This document shows, one piece after another, positions 1 to 8,637 of a stretch of DNA of 41,917 nucleotides; position 1 is the first letter of the stretch; every line of letters starts with the position of its first letter. Under the pieces are notes generated by a model that did no database searches, was not told where the DNA came from, and was given only the letters and a program-made list of their open reading frames with translations. The DNA comes from an uncultured Collinsella sp. (GTDB taxonomy: Bacteria > Actinomycetota > Coriobacteriia > Coriobacteriales > Coriobacteriaceae): NCBI GenBank assembly GCA_959605475.1, contig CAUHFS010000016.1, positions 1-41,917 of the forward strand. Reading direction: 5' to 3'. A program made the position numbers and the translations under genes.

Positions 1-96
1 CGGCGCGTCCTCGGGCATGAGCGATATTTTGCTGCGCACTTCGTGCTGCAAAATATCGCTCCCCCTGCGGAATGCGCCGGGAGGCACCACCGATTC
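1..96 (+). repeat. Structured palindromic repeat, copy 1 (truncated by the window edge)
   Basis: A hairpin with perfect 13-base arms lies at 20-32 and 48-60 (AGCGATATTTTGC and its complement). The core GCTGCGCACTTCGTGC is at 31-46. Three blocks are shared with the minus strand of the element at 281-411: GTCCTCGGRCATG (here 8-20), the core, and CCTGCGGRATG (here 65-75). The paired arms between these blocks differ completely in sequence yet still pair. I infer one repeat family. The element may begin left of the window. No coding capacity is seen. Confidence 0.65.
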
Positions 97-163
97 GGGG
101 CCTGCAAATACGTACTTCAGGCACAGTTCTCAAACATGTTCTGAGGGCTGATATAAATTTAGT

Positions 164-218
164 GGCTCGGCCTTGCCGAGCCCTTATATAAGGAGGCCGG
201 AGCTAAAGCTCCGGCCTC
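164..218. terminator. Two adjacent hairpins downstream of the opp operon
   Basis: The first hairpin has 7-bp arms GGCTCGG (164-170) and CCGAGCC (176-182). The second has perfect 12-bp arms at 193-204 and 207-218 (GAGGCCGGAGCT and its complement) with a two-base loop. TTATATAA lies between them. Neither has a strong T-run: the plus side continues CTCAATTTCTTATT and the minus side CTTATATAAG. They may end the minus-strand opp operon, a plus-strand gene left of the window, or both. Confidence 0.5.
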
Positions 219-280
219 ACTCAATTTCTTATTAGATAAAGTGAGCGATCGAGGAATCGCACTCCCCTGCCGAGTTACCG

Positions 281-411
281 CAGGGCCCGCCCTGGCGTTG
301 CTTTTCAGAACATCCCGCAGGACGCAAGAAACCCCCGCCGCACGAAGTGCGCAGCGAGGGCTTCTTGCATGTCCGAGGACGTTCTGAAAAGTAACACCAG
401 GGCGGGCCCGG
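281..411 (-). repeat. Long imperfect palindrome (repeat copy 2) after oppF
   Basis: The outer arms 283-311 and 381-409 match at 27 of 29 positions when one is reverse-complemented, and both differences would be G.U pairs in RNA. An inner imperfect stem runs from about 325-343 to 347-368 around GCAC-GAA-GTGC. Read on the minus strand it carries the three blocks shared with the repeat at 1-96. It starts about 14 bases after the oppF stop, so it would form the 3' end of the opp mRNA. It could be a mobile palindromic element, a transcript-end structure or a protein-binding site. Confidence 0.75.
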
Positions 412-423
412 ACAAACAACCGA

Positions 424-1452
424 CTACAGGTCGATGTGCGATTCCTTGATCGGGAACGGCTCCGCGAAGTGGCAGGCGCAGCAGTGGCCCGGTGCGACTT
501 CCTTAAACTCGGGAAGCTTCTCGGAGCAGATGCCCTGCGCGATCGGACAGCGCGTGTGGAAACGGCAGCCGGTCGGCGGATCCAGCGGCGACGGCGGATC
601 GCCAGCGAGGATGATGCGCTTGCGGGTCTTCTGGATATCAGGATCGGGAACCGGCACGGCAGACAGCAGCGACTGCGTGTACGGATGGTGAGGCTCACTG
701 TAGAGCGTCTTCCAGTCCGAAACCTCGACCATCTTGCCCAGATACATAACGGCAACGCGATCGGAGATATGCTGCACGACAGACAGGTCGTGGGCGATAA
801 ACAAATATGCAGTACCGAACTTGTCCTGGAGTTCCTTGAGCAGGTTCAGAACCTGGGCCTGAATGGACACATCCAGAGCGGAAACCGGCTCGTCGCAGAT
901 AATCAGCTTGGGCTTCAGCGCAAATGCACGGGCAATGCCGACACGCTGACGCTGACCGCCGGAGAACTCATGAGGATAGCGGTTAATGTGCTCGGGGTTC
1001 AGTCCGACAACGTCGAGAAGCTCGCGGACACGCTCAATGCGCTCCTCCTTGGTGCCCACGCCGTGAATGGTCATGGGCTCGGAGACGATCTCACCGATAG
1101 TCATACGAGGATTGAGCGAAGCATAAGGATCCTGGAAGATGAACTGCATCTCGCGACGCATATCCTTGATCTCGTGCTTGCTCATCTCGGCAACGTCTTT
1201 GCCCTGGAAGAACACTTTGCCGGCCGTCGGCTTGGTGAGGCGCATGATGGTACGGCCCGTGGTGGACTTACCGCAACCGGACTCGCCGACCAGACCAAAG
1301 GTCTCGCCAGGATAGATCTCGAACGAAATGTCGTTCACAGCAGAGACGACACGCTTGGAGAAGCGCTTGGCGAACATGCCGGACTCAGCGGGAAACTCCT
1401 TAGAGAGGTGCTCGACCTTCAGCAGCGGAGTACGCTCGTTGGTATCTGCCAT
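424..1452 (-). CDS. oppF: Oligopeptide ABC transporter, ATP-binding protein OppF
   Basis: 342-residue cytoplasmic ATPase of an Opp/Dpp-type importer. It hydrolyses ATP with OppD to drive uptake through OppB/OppC. Visible motifs are Walker A GESGCGKS, signature FSGGQRQR, Walker B with CDEPVSALD, and the switch His in IAHDLS. The C-terminal oligopeptide-transporter domain keeps its cysteines (GCRFHTRCP, then CSEK and CCACH), the pattern that binds a 4Fe-4S cluster in some DppD-type proteins. The start ATG overlaps the oppD stop by one base (TAATG), so translation is probably coupled. It is the last gene of oppABCDF and is followed by the palindrome at 281-411. The transported substrate cannot be read from sequence. 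Confidence 0.93.
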   Translation of the reverse strand: MADTNERTPLLKVEHLSKEFPAESGMFAKRFSKRVVSAVNDISFEIYPGETFGLVGESGCGKSTTGRTIMRLTKPTAGKVFFQGKDVAEMSKHEIKDMRREMQFIFQDPYASLNPRMTIGEIVSEPMTIHGVGTKEERIERVRELLDVVGLNPEHINRYPHEFSGGQRQRVGIARAFALKPKLIICDEPVSALDVSIQAQVLNLLKELQDKFGTAYLFIAHDLSVVQHISDRVAVMYLGKMVEVSDWKTLYSEPHHPYTQSLLSAVPVPDPDIQKTRKRIILAGDPPSPLDPPTGCRFHTRCPIAQGICSEKLPEFKEVAPGHCCACHFAEPFPIKESHIDL

Positions 1453-2543
1453 TACGCCTCGCCTCCCTTCTTGGAATCCTTGCGCGTACGGGACGTCTCA
1501 GGAGCGTTCTTGAGGAACTCGGGGTCACCGGAGTAGTGGCACGCAGAGTAGTGACCAGACTCGGTGACAACGCGCTCGGGGCGCTGCTTGCGGCACTTAT
1601 CGGTCGCATAGGGGCAACGAGGCGAGAACACGCAGCCCTCGGGCAGGTTCATGAGCGAAGGCGGGTTGCCGTGAATCGGCGTAAGCGGTTTCTTCTCATC
1701 GATAGCCTGCTCCGGGATGGAGCGAATCAGGCCCCAGGTATAGGGGTGGCGGCTCTCGTAGAAGATTTCCTCAGCAGTACCGAACTCGACGGGACGACCG
1801 GCGTACATAACCATGATCTTGTCGGCCATATCGGCGACGACACCCAGGTCATGGGTAATCATGATGATGGCGTTGCCGTTCTTCTCCTGCATTTCCTGCA
1901 TAAGCTCAATAATCTGAGCCTGAATGGTAACGTCCAGGGCAGTCGTGGGCTCGTCGGCAATCAGAATATCGGGATCGCAGGCAAGAGCCATAGCAATCAT
2001 GACGCGCTGACGCATACCGCCAGAGAACTGGTGCGGATACTCATTGACGCGCTTCTCGGGCTCGGGAATACCAACGAGGTCCAAAAGCTCGGTGGCGCGC
2101 TTGAGCGCCTCCTGCTTGGAGTAGCCACGGTGCAGACGAAGACCCTCGCCCACCTGCTTGCCGATCTTATAGACCGGGTTCAAGGAGGTCATAGGATCTT
2201 GGAAGATCATCGCGATGTCGTTACCGCGAATGTGCTGCATCTCTTCCTCGGTCATCTCGAGAATAGAACGACCGCGATAGCGAACGTCGCCGCCCTCGAT
2301 CTTTCCCGGAGGCATCGAGATGAGGCCCATGATGGTCATGGCGGTCACGGACTTACCGGAGCCGGACTCACCGACGACACCCAGGGTCTCGCCGCGATCG
2401 AGCGTGTAGGACACACCGTCGACAGCGCGAACGACACCATCCTCGGTATGGAAATACATCTTAAGGTCATCGACCTCGAGCAGATGCTGGCCCTCGGGAA
2501 CCGGCTGCTCCTTCAGGTCCACATAGTTCTTGTTCTTCTTCAT
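1452..2543 (-). CDS. oppD: Oligopeptide ABC transporter, ATP-binding protein OppD
   Basis: 363-residue ATPase that pairs with OppF. It shows Walker A GESGSGKS, signature FSGGMRQR, Walker B ADEPTTALD and the His switch in ITHDLG. The C-terminal region has the cysteine pattern GCVFSPRCP, then CRKQRP and CHYS, as in the partner gene oppF. It starts two bases after the oppC stop and its stop shares a base with the oppF start, so the genes are cotranscribed and probably translationally coupled. The order A-B-C-D-F is the classic peptide importer order. Peptides are the likely substrate by family, but nickel or other SBP_bac_5 ligands are not excluded. Confidence 0.93.
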   Translation of the reverse strand: MKKNKNYVDLKEQPVPEGQHLLEVDDLKMYFHTEDGVVRAVDGVSYTLDRGETLGVVGESGSGKSVTAMTIMGLISMPPGKIEGGDVRYRGRSILEMTEEEMQHIRGNDIAMIFQDPMTSLNPVYKIGKQVGEGLRLHRGYSKQEALKRATELLDLVGIPEPEKRVNEYPHQFSGGMRQRVMIAMALACDPDILIADEPTTALDVTIQAQIIELMQEMQEKNGNAIIMITHDLGVVADMADKIMVMYAGRPVEFGTAEEIFYESRHPYTWGLIRSIPEQAIDEKKPLTPIHGNPPSLMNLPEGCVFSPRCPYATDKCRKQRPERVVTESGHYSACHYSGDPEFLKNAPETSRTRKDSKKGGEA

Positions 2544-2545
2544 CC

Positions 2546-3481
2546 TTATGCGTCCTTCATCTTGACGTCGAGGGCGTCGCGCAGACCGTCACCCAGCAGG
2601 GTGAAGGCGAGCACCGTCGAGAGAATTGCCAGACCGGGCATGATCATCATCCAGGGAGCAGTCAGCAGATACTGCTGACCATCCTGAATCATGGAGCCCC
2701 ACGAAGGCGTAGGCGGAATAACGCCCATGCCGAGGAAGGACAGAGCGGACTCGGTCAGAATGGCGCCACCAATGTTCATAGTCGCGTAGACCACGATGGA
2801 AGCGACGGAGTTCGGGAAGATGTGACGCACGACGATACGAGCATCAGATGCACCCATCGCGCGCGCAGCGTCAACATAGTCGTTTTCCTTGACCGTCAGG
2901 ATCGCGGATCGGAAGACGCGCGCAATCGAAGGCCAGCCGAGAATACCGATGGCGATAAAGACGTTCTGAAGACCACGGCCGATAACGGCAATCATGGCAA
3001 CAACGAACAGCACGTACGGGAATGCCAGGAAGATATCCGCGCAGCGCATGATGATCGTATCCCAGATACCGCCGTAGAAACCGGCCAGAGCACCCATGAC
3101 CAGACCGATCACCGTGGAGATTGCGGTGGCCATAATGCCGACGGAAAGCGAAACGCGTGCACCGTAGATAACACGGACAAGAATGTCACGGCCAAGGGCG
3201 TCGGTACCAAACGGGTGCTCGGCACACGGAGCCAGCAGCGACGTCTCGGCCATGGTGGTCGAGTCGGAAGCCGTCGGCGAACCGAGCCAGGGCTTAGCCC
3301 ACAGATCTGCGGTCAGGGCAACCACAACGACGATGATGATCCAGCAGACACCGATAACGGCGAGCTTGTTCTTACGAAGACGCTTAAAAGCGTCGCCCCA
3401 CAGTGTGCGGGACTTAGCGGGAGCAGATGCGGCCTTGGTGGCGGTAGCCTGCTCCTGAGACTGAGAATCAGTTTCCTGCAT
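2546..3481 (-). CDS. oppC: Oligopeptide ABC transporter, permease OppC
   Basis: 311-residue inner-membrane permease. A hydrophilic N-terminal stretch rich in Ala, Gln and Ser precedes the first membrane helix (about residues 41-60). The OppC-typical periplasmic segment follows with HPFGTDALGRDI, then five more helices. The coupling loop (EAA-type) reads AARAMGASDARIVVRHIFPN and contacts the ATPases. It forms the translocation pore with OppB. The gene lies 14 bases after oppB, with AGGGAGG-like ribosome site sequence in the gap. It differs from the second permease of the other importer (satC), which is fused to an ATPase. Confidence 0.92.
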   Translation of the reverse strand: MQETDSQSQEQATATKAASAPAKSRTLWGDAFKRLRKNKLAVIGVCWIIIVVVVALTADLWAKPWLGSPTASDSTTMAETSLLAPCAEHPFGTDALGRDILVRVIYGARVSLSVGIMATAISTVIGLVMGALAGFYGGIWDTIIMRCADIFLAFPYVLFVVAMIAVIGRGLQNVFIAIGILGWPSIARVFRSAILTVKENDYVDAARAMGASDARIVVRHIFPNSVASIVVYATMNIGGAILTESALSFLGMGVIPPTPSWGSMIQDGQQYLLTAPWMMIMPGLAILSTVLAFTLLGDGLRDALDVKMKDA

Positions 3482-3495
3482 GAGACGTACCTCCC

Positions 3496-4533
3496 TTAGG
3501 CCTTATCCGACGGACCGCCAAGGCGGATGCGCGGGTCGAGGAATGCATAGCTAATGTCGACGAGCAGGTTGATCACCATGACGACGACGACGATGAGCGT
3601 AACGCCGCCCATAACGATGGGCCAGTCACGCATGCTAATGGCGCGATAGACCTCATAGCCGATACCGGGCCAGTTAAAGACCGTCTCGGTCAGGATGGCG
3701 CCCGAAAGCATGCCGCCAAAGTCGACACCAATATAGGTAACGACGGGGATGAGTGCATTCTTAAGCGCGTGCTTGATGATGATCGCGCGATTGGAGAGAC
3801 CCTTGGCCTTTGCCGTACGGATGTAATCCTGGTTCATGACGTCAAGCAGCTGCGAGCGCATAATGCGGGCGGCGTAAGCGGTCGAAACCGAAGCCAGCGT
3901 AATGGTCGGAAGCACATAGTGCATCCAATCCTGATACTGAGAGCTGGAACCGCCGGCACCCGAGATCGGCATGGAGAATGCACCGCCCGTGGCGTCCTTG
4001 AGAATGACGCCAAAGAACAGTTGCAGCAACATACCGAGCCAGAAAGCCGGGACGGCAACGAGGATCGAAGTGGTGAGCGTTACCAAAATATCCCAGAAGG
4101 AATAACGCTTAACCGCCGAAATGATACCCGCACCGATACCCATGATTGCCTCGAGCACGATGGCGCACGCGGCAAGTTTGACCGTATACGGATACTTCTG
4201 GGCAAAGATTTCCGTAACCGGCAGCTTGCGCTGATACGAATTGCCCAGATCGCCATGAAGCAGGCCGTTCATGTAATACAAGTAACGGTCCACGAGCGAC
4301 GTTTGAACGGGGTCGCCGTTCTCGTCAAGGATCGCGTTGCCATCCTCGTCCGACTGGACCAGGTGATAGCGGACGCGAAGCTGAAGCTCCACCTCGGGGG
4401 ACAGAGCCTTGTCTCCACCGATCAGCTTGATCGGATCTCCCGGCACGATATTCTGGAGGGCGAACAGAATCAGCGTAACGCCCAAAAACACCGGGATGAA
4501 CTGAAGCACACGTTTAACGATGTACTTACCCAT
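3496..4533 (-). CDS. oppB: Oligopeptide ABC transporter, permease OppB
   Basis: 345-residue inner-membrane permease of the BPD_transp_1 family. The N-terminus MGKYIVKRVLQFIPV with a first helix is typical of OppB. A periplasmic loop of about 70 residues contains a short acidic stretch (SDEDGNAILDENGDP) and the family motif GDLGNSYQ. Five further helices follow, with coupling loop RTAKAKGLSNRAIIIKHALKN. It partners OppC. It is preceded by a 150-base gap from oppA that holds a hairpin (4564-4593), so the permease and ATPase genes may be expressed below the binding protein. Confidence 0.92.
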   Translation of the reverse strand: MGKYIVKRVLQFIPVFLGVTLILFALQNIVPGDPIKLIGGDKALSPEVELQLRVRYHLVQSDEDGNAILDENGDPVQTSLVDRYLYYMNGLLHGDLGNSYQRKLPVTEIFAQKYPYTVKLAACAIVLEAIMGIGAGIISAVKRYSFWDILVTLTTSILVAVPAFWLGMLLQLFFGVILKDATGGAFSMPISGAGGSSSQYQDWMHYVLPTITLASVSTAYAARIMRSQLLDVMNQDYIRTAKAKGLSNRAIIIKHALKNALIPVVTYIGVDFGGMLSGAILTETVFNWPGIGYEVYRAISMRDWPIVMGGVTLIVVVVMVINLLVDISYAFLDPRIRLGGPSDKA

Positions 4534-4563
4534 ACCACTCCCCTATCTAGGGATTAACCTAAA

Positions 4564-4593
4564 TGGGATGCCGATCGCCAGACCGGCATCCCA
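4564..4593 (-). terminator. Intercistronic hairpin between oppA and oppB
   Basis: TGGGATGCCG (4564-4573) pairs perfectly with CGGCATCCCA (4584-4593) around a 10-base loop. On the minus strand it is followed by TTTAGG, a weak U-tract. It lies between the binding-protein gene and the permease genes, so it may act as a partial terminator or a 3' stabiliser that keeps oppA mRNA in excess. The rest of the 4534-4689 gap shows nothing else clear. Confidence 0.6.
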
Positions 4594-4689
4594 AAATTAC
4601 CATCAGCCAGTTTACCCCAGGTTAGGGAGAACTGTATGTTTCCCATGAGGTCTACGTAAATACTTGACCCTCACGGAAGCTGCAAACTC

Positions 4690-6366
4690 TTAGGCGAGCT
4701 CAGCGGTACCCAGCTCGGCATGCTTCTGCGGATCGACATAGAGGTGCTTGATGCGATCGGAGCCGACGATGGTGTGCGTGTAGAACATCACCGGGATGAC
4801 CGGGCAGTCGGCAGCGACCATTGCGTCGGCCTCCTGCATCTTAGCGACGCGCTCTTCATCGTCAACCGTGGTACGAGCCTCGTCGACCTTGGCGTCGAAC
4901 TCGGGGTTGTTGTAACCAGAGCGGTTGTCGCCACCGAGGGAGTCGGAGTGGAACAGCGGATACAGGAAGTTGTCCATGATCGGGTAGTCGGCAATCCAAC
5001 CCAGACGACCGAACTGATAGTTGAAGTTCTGATACTGCTCGAGCAGGGCAGACCACTCAGGGGTATCGGAAGTAGCGGTAACGCCAACCTTGGCGAGGTC
5101 GCCGATGATGGACTCCATGATCTCCTTGTGGCCACCGTCCTGGTTGTAGGAAAGGGTCACGTTAATGCCACGATCGCCGTTGGCGTCAGCGGGAGCAACC
5201 TTGTCGAGGTACTCGTTAGCCTTGTCGACGTCGTAGGCGCAGAACTCCCATGCGCCCTCCTTGTAGCCATCGATGCCCGGAGGAACAATGCCGTCGGCGG
5301 GGGTACGGGTACCCTTGAAGATGGTCTTGCAGATGGCCTCACGGTTAATGGCCAGGGAGATACCCCTGCGCAGGTCGGCGTTGTTGAACGGCTCGGCCGT
5401 GTTGTTGCAGGTCAGGTAGTAGGTGGAAGGCTCGGAGCCGAGCAGCATGCGCTCGCCGTCGCCCATGGTGTAGCCGTCCTTGGACACGCCGCGATCCTTC
5501 TTGGCGGCGTCGATCTGAGCAACGGGAACGTCGCAGACGTCGAGGTTACCGGCCTGGAACTCCTTGTAAGCAGTCTCCATGTCCTTGATGACCTGGAAGT
5601 GGATGCCATCGATCTTGGCCTTGTCGCCATAGTAATCGTCGAACTTCTTGAGGTTGATCTCCTGACCATCCTCCCACTTGCCGTCCATCATGAACGGGCC
5701 GTTACCGACCGGTGCAAGATAGAAGCTCTTGGCATCGGACTCGGCGCACTCGGGAACCGGGGCCAAAGCCGGGTGAGAGGCGACGAAGGGGAAGTCGGCG
5801 TAAGCGGAAGACAGCTTGACGACGAGGGTCTCATCGTCGGGGCAGGTAACACCGCTGAGCTCGGTAGCGTTACCGGCAAGCAGATCGTCATAGCCCTCGA
5901 CCATGGAAAGGTGATAGGAGACTTCGGAAGGGCCATACTCGGTAGCGATGGCCGACTTGGTGTTGACCAGACGCTCCCAACCGAGCTTGAAGGACTTGGA
6001 GGTAACGTCGTCACCGTTGTGGAACTTGGCCTTCTTGATCTTGAAGGTAAACTCGGTGGCGTCGTCGTTGGCCTCGAAGGACTCGCAAGCCAGCGGAACG
6101 ATCTCGCCCTTCTCGGCGTCATAAGAGGTCAGAGCGTCAAAGAGCTGGTACTCGACCTGAGTGCCCTGGTCCTCCTGGATATTGTAGGGGTCGATGCAGA
6201 CCGGGTTGTTGATGTAGAAGTTCAGCGTCGAACCGGACTCAGAACCGGAAGCGTCGCCGCCCTTCTTGCCACATGCGGCAAGAAAAGCCATGGAGCTCGC
6301 AGCAAGGGTGCCGCCGACAAAGGCGCGACGACCCATAACGGGCTGGTGGAACATAGAATCAGCCAT
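4690..6366 (-). CDS. oppA: Oligopeptide-binding lipoprotein OppA
   Basis: 558-residue extracellular solute-binding protein of the SBP_bac_5 family, lipid-anchored. The N-terminus has GRRAFVGG followed by a hydrophobic stretch and the lipobox LAAC, with the modified Cys at about residue 32. The low-complexity linker GKKGGDASGSESGS follows. The mature part has family features such as FKIKKAKFHNGDDVT and DLRRGISLAINREAI. I chose the ATG at 6366 because AAGGAGGA (6371-6378) sits four bases upstream; an earlier in-frame ATG at 6414 lacks such a site. It captures the ligand and delivers it to OppB/OppC. The twin arginines raise the possibility of Tat export. Confidence 0.92.
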   Translation of the reverse strand: MADSMFHQPVMGRRAFVGGTLAASSMAFLAACGKKGGDASGSESGSTLNFYINNPVCIDPYNIQEDQGTQVEYQLFDALTSYDAEKGEIVPLACESFEANDDATEFTFKIKKAKFHNGDDVTSKSFKLGWERLVNTKSAIATEYGPSEVSYHLSMVEGYDDLLAGNATELSGVTCPDDETLVVKLSSAYADFPFVASHPALAPVPECAESDAKSFYLAPVGNGPFMMDGKWEDGQEINLKKFDDYYGDKAKIDGIHFQVIKDMETAYKEFQAGNLDVCDVPVAQIDAAKKDRGVSKDGYTMGDGERMLLGSEPSTYYLTCNNTAEPFNNADLRRGISLAINREAICKTIFKGTRTPADGIVPPGIDGYKEGAWEFCAYDVDKANEYLDKVAPADANGDRGINVTLSYNQDGGHKEIMESIIGDLAKVGVTATSDTPEWSALLEQYQNFNYQFGRLGWIADYPIMDNFLYPLFHSDSLGGDNRSGYNNPEFDAKVDEARTTVDDEERVAKMQEADAMVAADCPVIPVMFYTHTIVGSDRIKHLYVDPQKHAELGTAELA

Positions 6367-6465
6367 GCCATCCTCCTTATGAGATAGGACAAAGAAATGT
6401 TCAGTCGGACACATGTCGAGGCAATCCGATCCGAACCATCAAAACGCCGTCCGTTGCTATGGCTG

Positions 6466-6494
6466 GTTATGCACAACGGAGCAACGTTTTGCAA
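6466..6494 (-). promoter_or_regulatory. Possible oppA promoter
   Basis: On the minus strand TTGCAA (6489-6494) and CATAAC (6466-6471) are separated by 17 bases, a sigma70-like arrangement giving a leader of about 90 bases before oppA. TCCGTTG (6450-6456) and CAACGGA (6474-6480) form an inverted repeat across the -10, which could be an operator. This rests on consensus matching only. Confidence 0.3.
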
Positions 6495-6607
6495 TACAGT
6501 AGCGCATTTTGTGCACGATTTGGGGCTAATTCCGGTTAACGGTCGAGAATTTCTTTAGTTGGGCGAAGTATGTGGTGATATTCTGGCTCTGTTACAAGTC
6601 TGTAAAC

Positions 6608-6638
6608 AAAAAGGGCCCCGCACATGCGGGACCCTTTT
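6608..6638 (-). terminator. Rho-independent terminator of secG
   Basis: The arms 6613-6622 and 6625-6634 form a GC-rich stem (one G.U pair in minus-strand RNA) with a tight loop. On the minus strand it is followed by TTTTTGTTT. It lies about 22 bases after the secG stop. Confidence 0.88.
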
Positions 6639-6659
6639 CAAACGTATATACGCCGATGC

Positions 6660-6914
6660 TTAGTAGCCGACGATGCCCTGCGGGAAGAAGAACATGCACA
6701 GGACGACGCACACGGCAAAAACAACGGCCATAATTACCGTCAGGCGATCGAGGTTCTGCTCCATGACGCCCGTGGCAGAGCTGGAGTTATACAGCGAGCT
6801 AGCGATCATATCCGAAACGCCGGTGCCCTTACCGGAATGCATCAGGACGAGAATCGTCAGCGCCACGGCAGAGACAGCCCAAACGACAAACAGAAGAATC
6901 TGGAACGGACCCAT
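6660..6914 (-). CDS. secG: Preprotein translocase subunit SecG
   Basis: 84-residue membrane protein with two hydrophobic helices (about residues 5-25 and 60-78) joined by a loop containing HSGKGTGVSD, the SecG signature region (usually with GLSG or GSSL). It is a non-essential partner of SecYE in the export channel. The length is normal. The start has AAGGAGC seven bases upstream. The gene stands alone between two terminators (6608-6638 after it, 7019-7053 before it), so it needs its own promoter. A TGGTACAGT extended -10-like sequence lies about 45 bases upstream. Its place after the gap-pgk-tpiA cluster is the usual actinobacterial one. Confidence 0.93.
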   Translation of the reverse strand: MGPFQILLFVVWAVSAVALTILVLMHSGKGTGVSDMIASSLYNSSSATGVMEQNLDRLTVIMAVVFAVCVVLCMFFFPQGIVGY

Positions 6915-7018
6915 AGATAAGCTCCTTAATAGAACAGTTCAAACTCCAGTACTGTACCACAATCCCCCGCTCTCCCCTACCTGCCACTCAAGGACGGGGC
7001 GGAAATGGCAGAAATACC

Positions 7019-7053
7019 AAAAAGGGGGTTGTCCCGTTGTGGACGACCCCCTT
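7019..7053 (-). terminator. Rho-independent terminator of the pgk-tpiA-gpmI operon
   Basis: On the minus strand AAGGGGGTCGTCC pairs with GGACAACCCCCTTT (plus positions 7041-7053 and 7021-7034) around ACAACG, followed by TTTTTGG. It lies about 25 bases after the gpmI stop. Confidence 0.88.
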
Positions 7054-7078
7054 ACTAGAAAACGGTATTTGTTTTCTA

Positions 7079-8632
7079 TTAGGCCTCGGTGGCGAGCACG
7101 CGGCCCGTCATCTCGGCGGAAGGCTCAATACCAGCCATGGTGAGCATGGTCGGAGCGATATCGGAAAGACGGCCGTCCTCGATACCAGTGAGCTTGGCCT
7201 TCTCATCAACGATGATGAACGGCACGCGGTTGGTGGTGTGAGCCGTAAACGGATGCTTAGAACCGTCGGAAGCAACGTCAAACATGTGATCGGCGTTGCC
7301 GTGGTCGGCGGTAATCAGCGCAAAGCCGCCCTTGGCGAGAATCGCCGGGACAACCTTGGACAGGGCATCGTCAACAGCCTCGACGGCCTTAACGGCGGCG
7401 TCGAAGACACCGGTGTGACCAACCATGTCGCAGTTCGCGAAGTTCACGATGTAGAAATCAGCGCGATCCTCGTTGATGGCGGCGACAAGCTTCTCAGTAA
7501 CCTCGGGAGCGCTCATCTCAGGCTGCAGATCGTAGGTAGCGACCTTGGGGGAAGCGACGAGCACGCGCTCCTCGCCCTCCTTGGGCTCCTCGATGCCGCC
7601 GTTGAGGAAGAACGTCACATGGGCGTACTTCTCGGTCTCGGCGGTGTGCAGCTGCTTCAGGCCGTTGGCGGCGATAACGTCGGCCAGGACGTTCTCGGGG
7701 AACGTCTTGGGGAAAGCGACCTCGACGTCAAACGTCGGATCGTACTCGGTCATCGTCACAAAGTGCGAAAGCTTGATCTGCTCGCGCTCAAAGCCGTCGA
7801 ACTCCTTGTCCGTGAACACGCGGGTCATCTGACGAGCGCGGTCGGGACGGAAGTTGAAGAAGATGGCCGCGTCGCCCTCGTGGATGCCCTCGTTGTGGGC
7901 AGCGAAGGGCTCGACGAACTCGTCGCCGCGCGGGTCCTTCTCGTAGTAGGCCTTGATACCGGCAACGGGGTCGGTATCGGCATCGGAAGCGTTGACCATG
8001 ACGTCGTAGGCGCGCTGGATGCGCTCCCAACGATTATCGCGGTCCATGGCCCAATAACGGCCCGAGACGGTGGCAACGCGAGCGTCGCAACCGGTCTCCT
8101 CGGAGATCTTGGCCAGGAAGGCGCAGAACTCACTCATGTAACCGGCACCGGACTGCGGGTCAACGTCGCGGCCATCCATGAAGGCGTGGACGCGAACGGT
8201 CTTGACACCGTGCTCGGCAGCCATCTTGACCAGGGCCTCGACGTGGTTCATGTGAGAATGAACACCGCCAGGGCTCATAAGACCCATGAGGTGAAGGGTC
8301 TTGCCGTCAGCCTTGACGTCGTCCATAGCCTTGACGAAGACCTCGTTCTTGGCGATGGAGCCATCCTTGATGGCGTTGTTGATGCGCGAAAGCTCCTGGA
8401 ACACGATACGGCCGGCACCGATGTTGAGGTGACCCACCTCGGAGTTGCCCATCTGACCGTCGGGAAGGCCCACGTCCTCGCCCGAAGCGCCGAGCGTAGT
8501 GTGGGGATACTTCTCGTACAGGCTATCAAGGAAGGGCGTCTTGGCAGCGGCGACGGCGTTCTCGCCATCGGCCGGAGCAAGGCCGCAGCCGTCCATGATA
8601 ATCAGGAGTGCAGGAAGATGACGCTGTGCCAT
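7079..8632 (-). CDS. gpmI: 2,3-bisphosphoglycerate-independent phosphoglycerate mutase
   Basis: 517-residue cytosolic glycolytic enzyme that interconverts 3- and 2-phosphoglycerate through a phospho-Ser intermediate with Mn ions. Visible motifs are MDGCG with metal ligand Asp14, GQMGNSEVGHLNIGAGR with the nucleophile Ser64, HAFMDGRDVDP in the phosphotransferase/substrate region, and the C-terminal metal site ITADHGNADHM. The length is normal. It starts five bases after tpiA and ends at a strong terminator, so it is the last gene of pgk-tpiA-gpmI. Enolase is not in the window. Confidence 0.96.
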   Translation of the reverse strand: MAQRHLPALLIIMDGCGLAPADGENAVAAAKTPFLDSLYEKYPHTTLGASGEDVGLPDGQMGNSEVGHLNIGAGRIVFQELSRINNAIKDGSIAKNEVFVKAMDDVKADGKTLHLMGLMSPGGVHSHMNHVEALVKMAAEHGVKTVRVHAFMDGRDVDPQSGAGYMSEFCAFLAKISEETGCDARVATVSGRYWAMDRDNRWERIQRAYDVMVNASDADTDPVAGIKAYYEKDPRGDEFVEPFAAHNEGIHEGDAAIFFNFRPDRARQMTRVFTDKEFDGFEREQIKLSHFVTMTEYDPTFDVEVAFPKTFPENVLADVIAANGLKQLHTAETEKYAHVTFFLNGGIEEPKEGEERVLVASPKVATYDLQPEMSAPEVTEKLVAAINEDRADFYIVNFANCDMVGHTGVFDAAVKAVEAVDDALSKVVPAILAKGGFALITADHGNADHMFDVASDGSKHPFTAHTTNRVPFIIVDEKAKLTGIEDGRLSDIAPTMLTMAGIEPSAEMTGRVLATEA

Positions 8633-8637
8633 ATGTC

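Noticed and set aside
1..420. CRISPR array or IS element at the left end
   Set aside because: No regular spacer pattern, only two palindromic copies, and no transposase frame or terminal direct repeats.
159..755. A minus-strand frame running from oppF into the left non-coding region
   Set aside because: Arg/Ser-rich, out of frame with oppF, and crosses the palindrome and terminator hairpins.
4720..6387. A plus-strand open frame of about 555 codons opposite oppA, with similar frames opposite gpmI, pgk, gap and satA
   Set aside because: Val/Gly/Leu/Asp-rich mirror translations of high-G+C genes. No domain motifs and no transcription signals.
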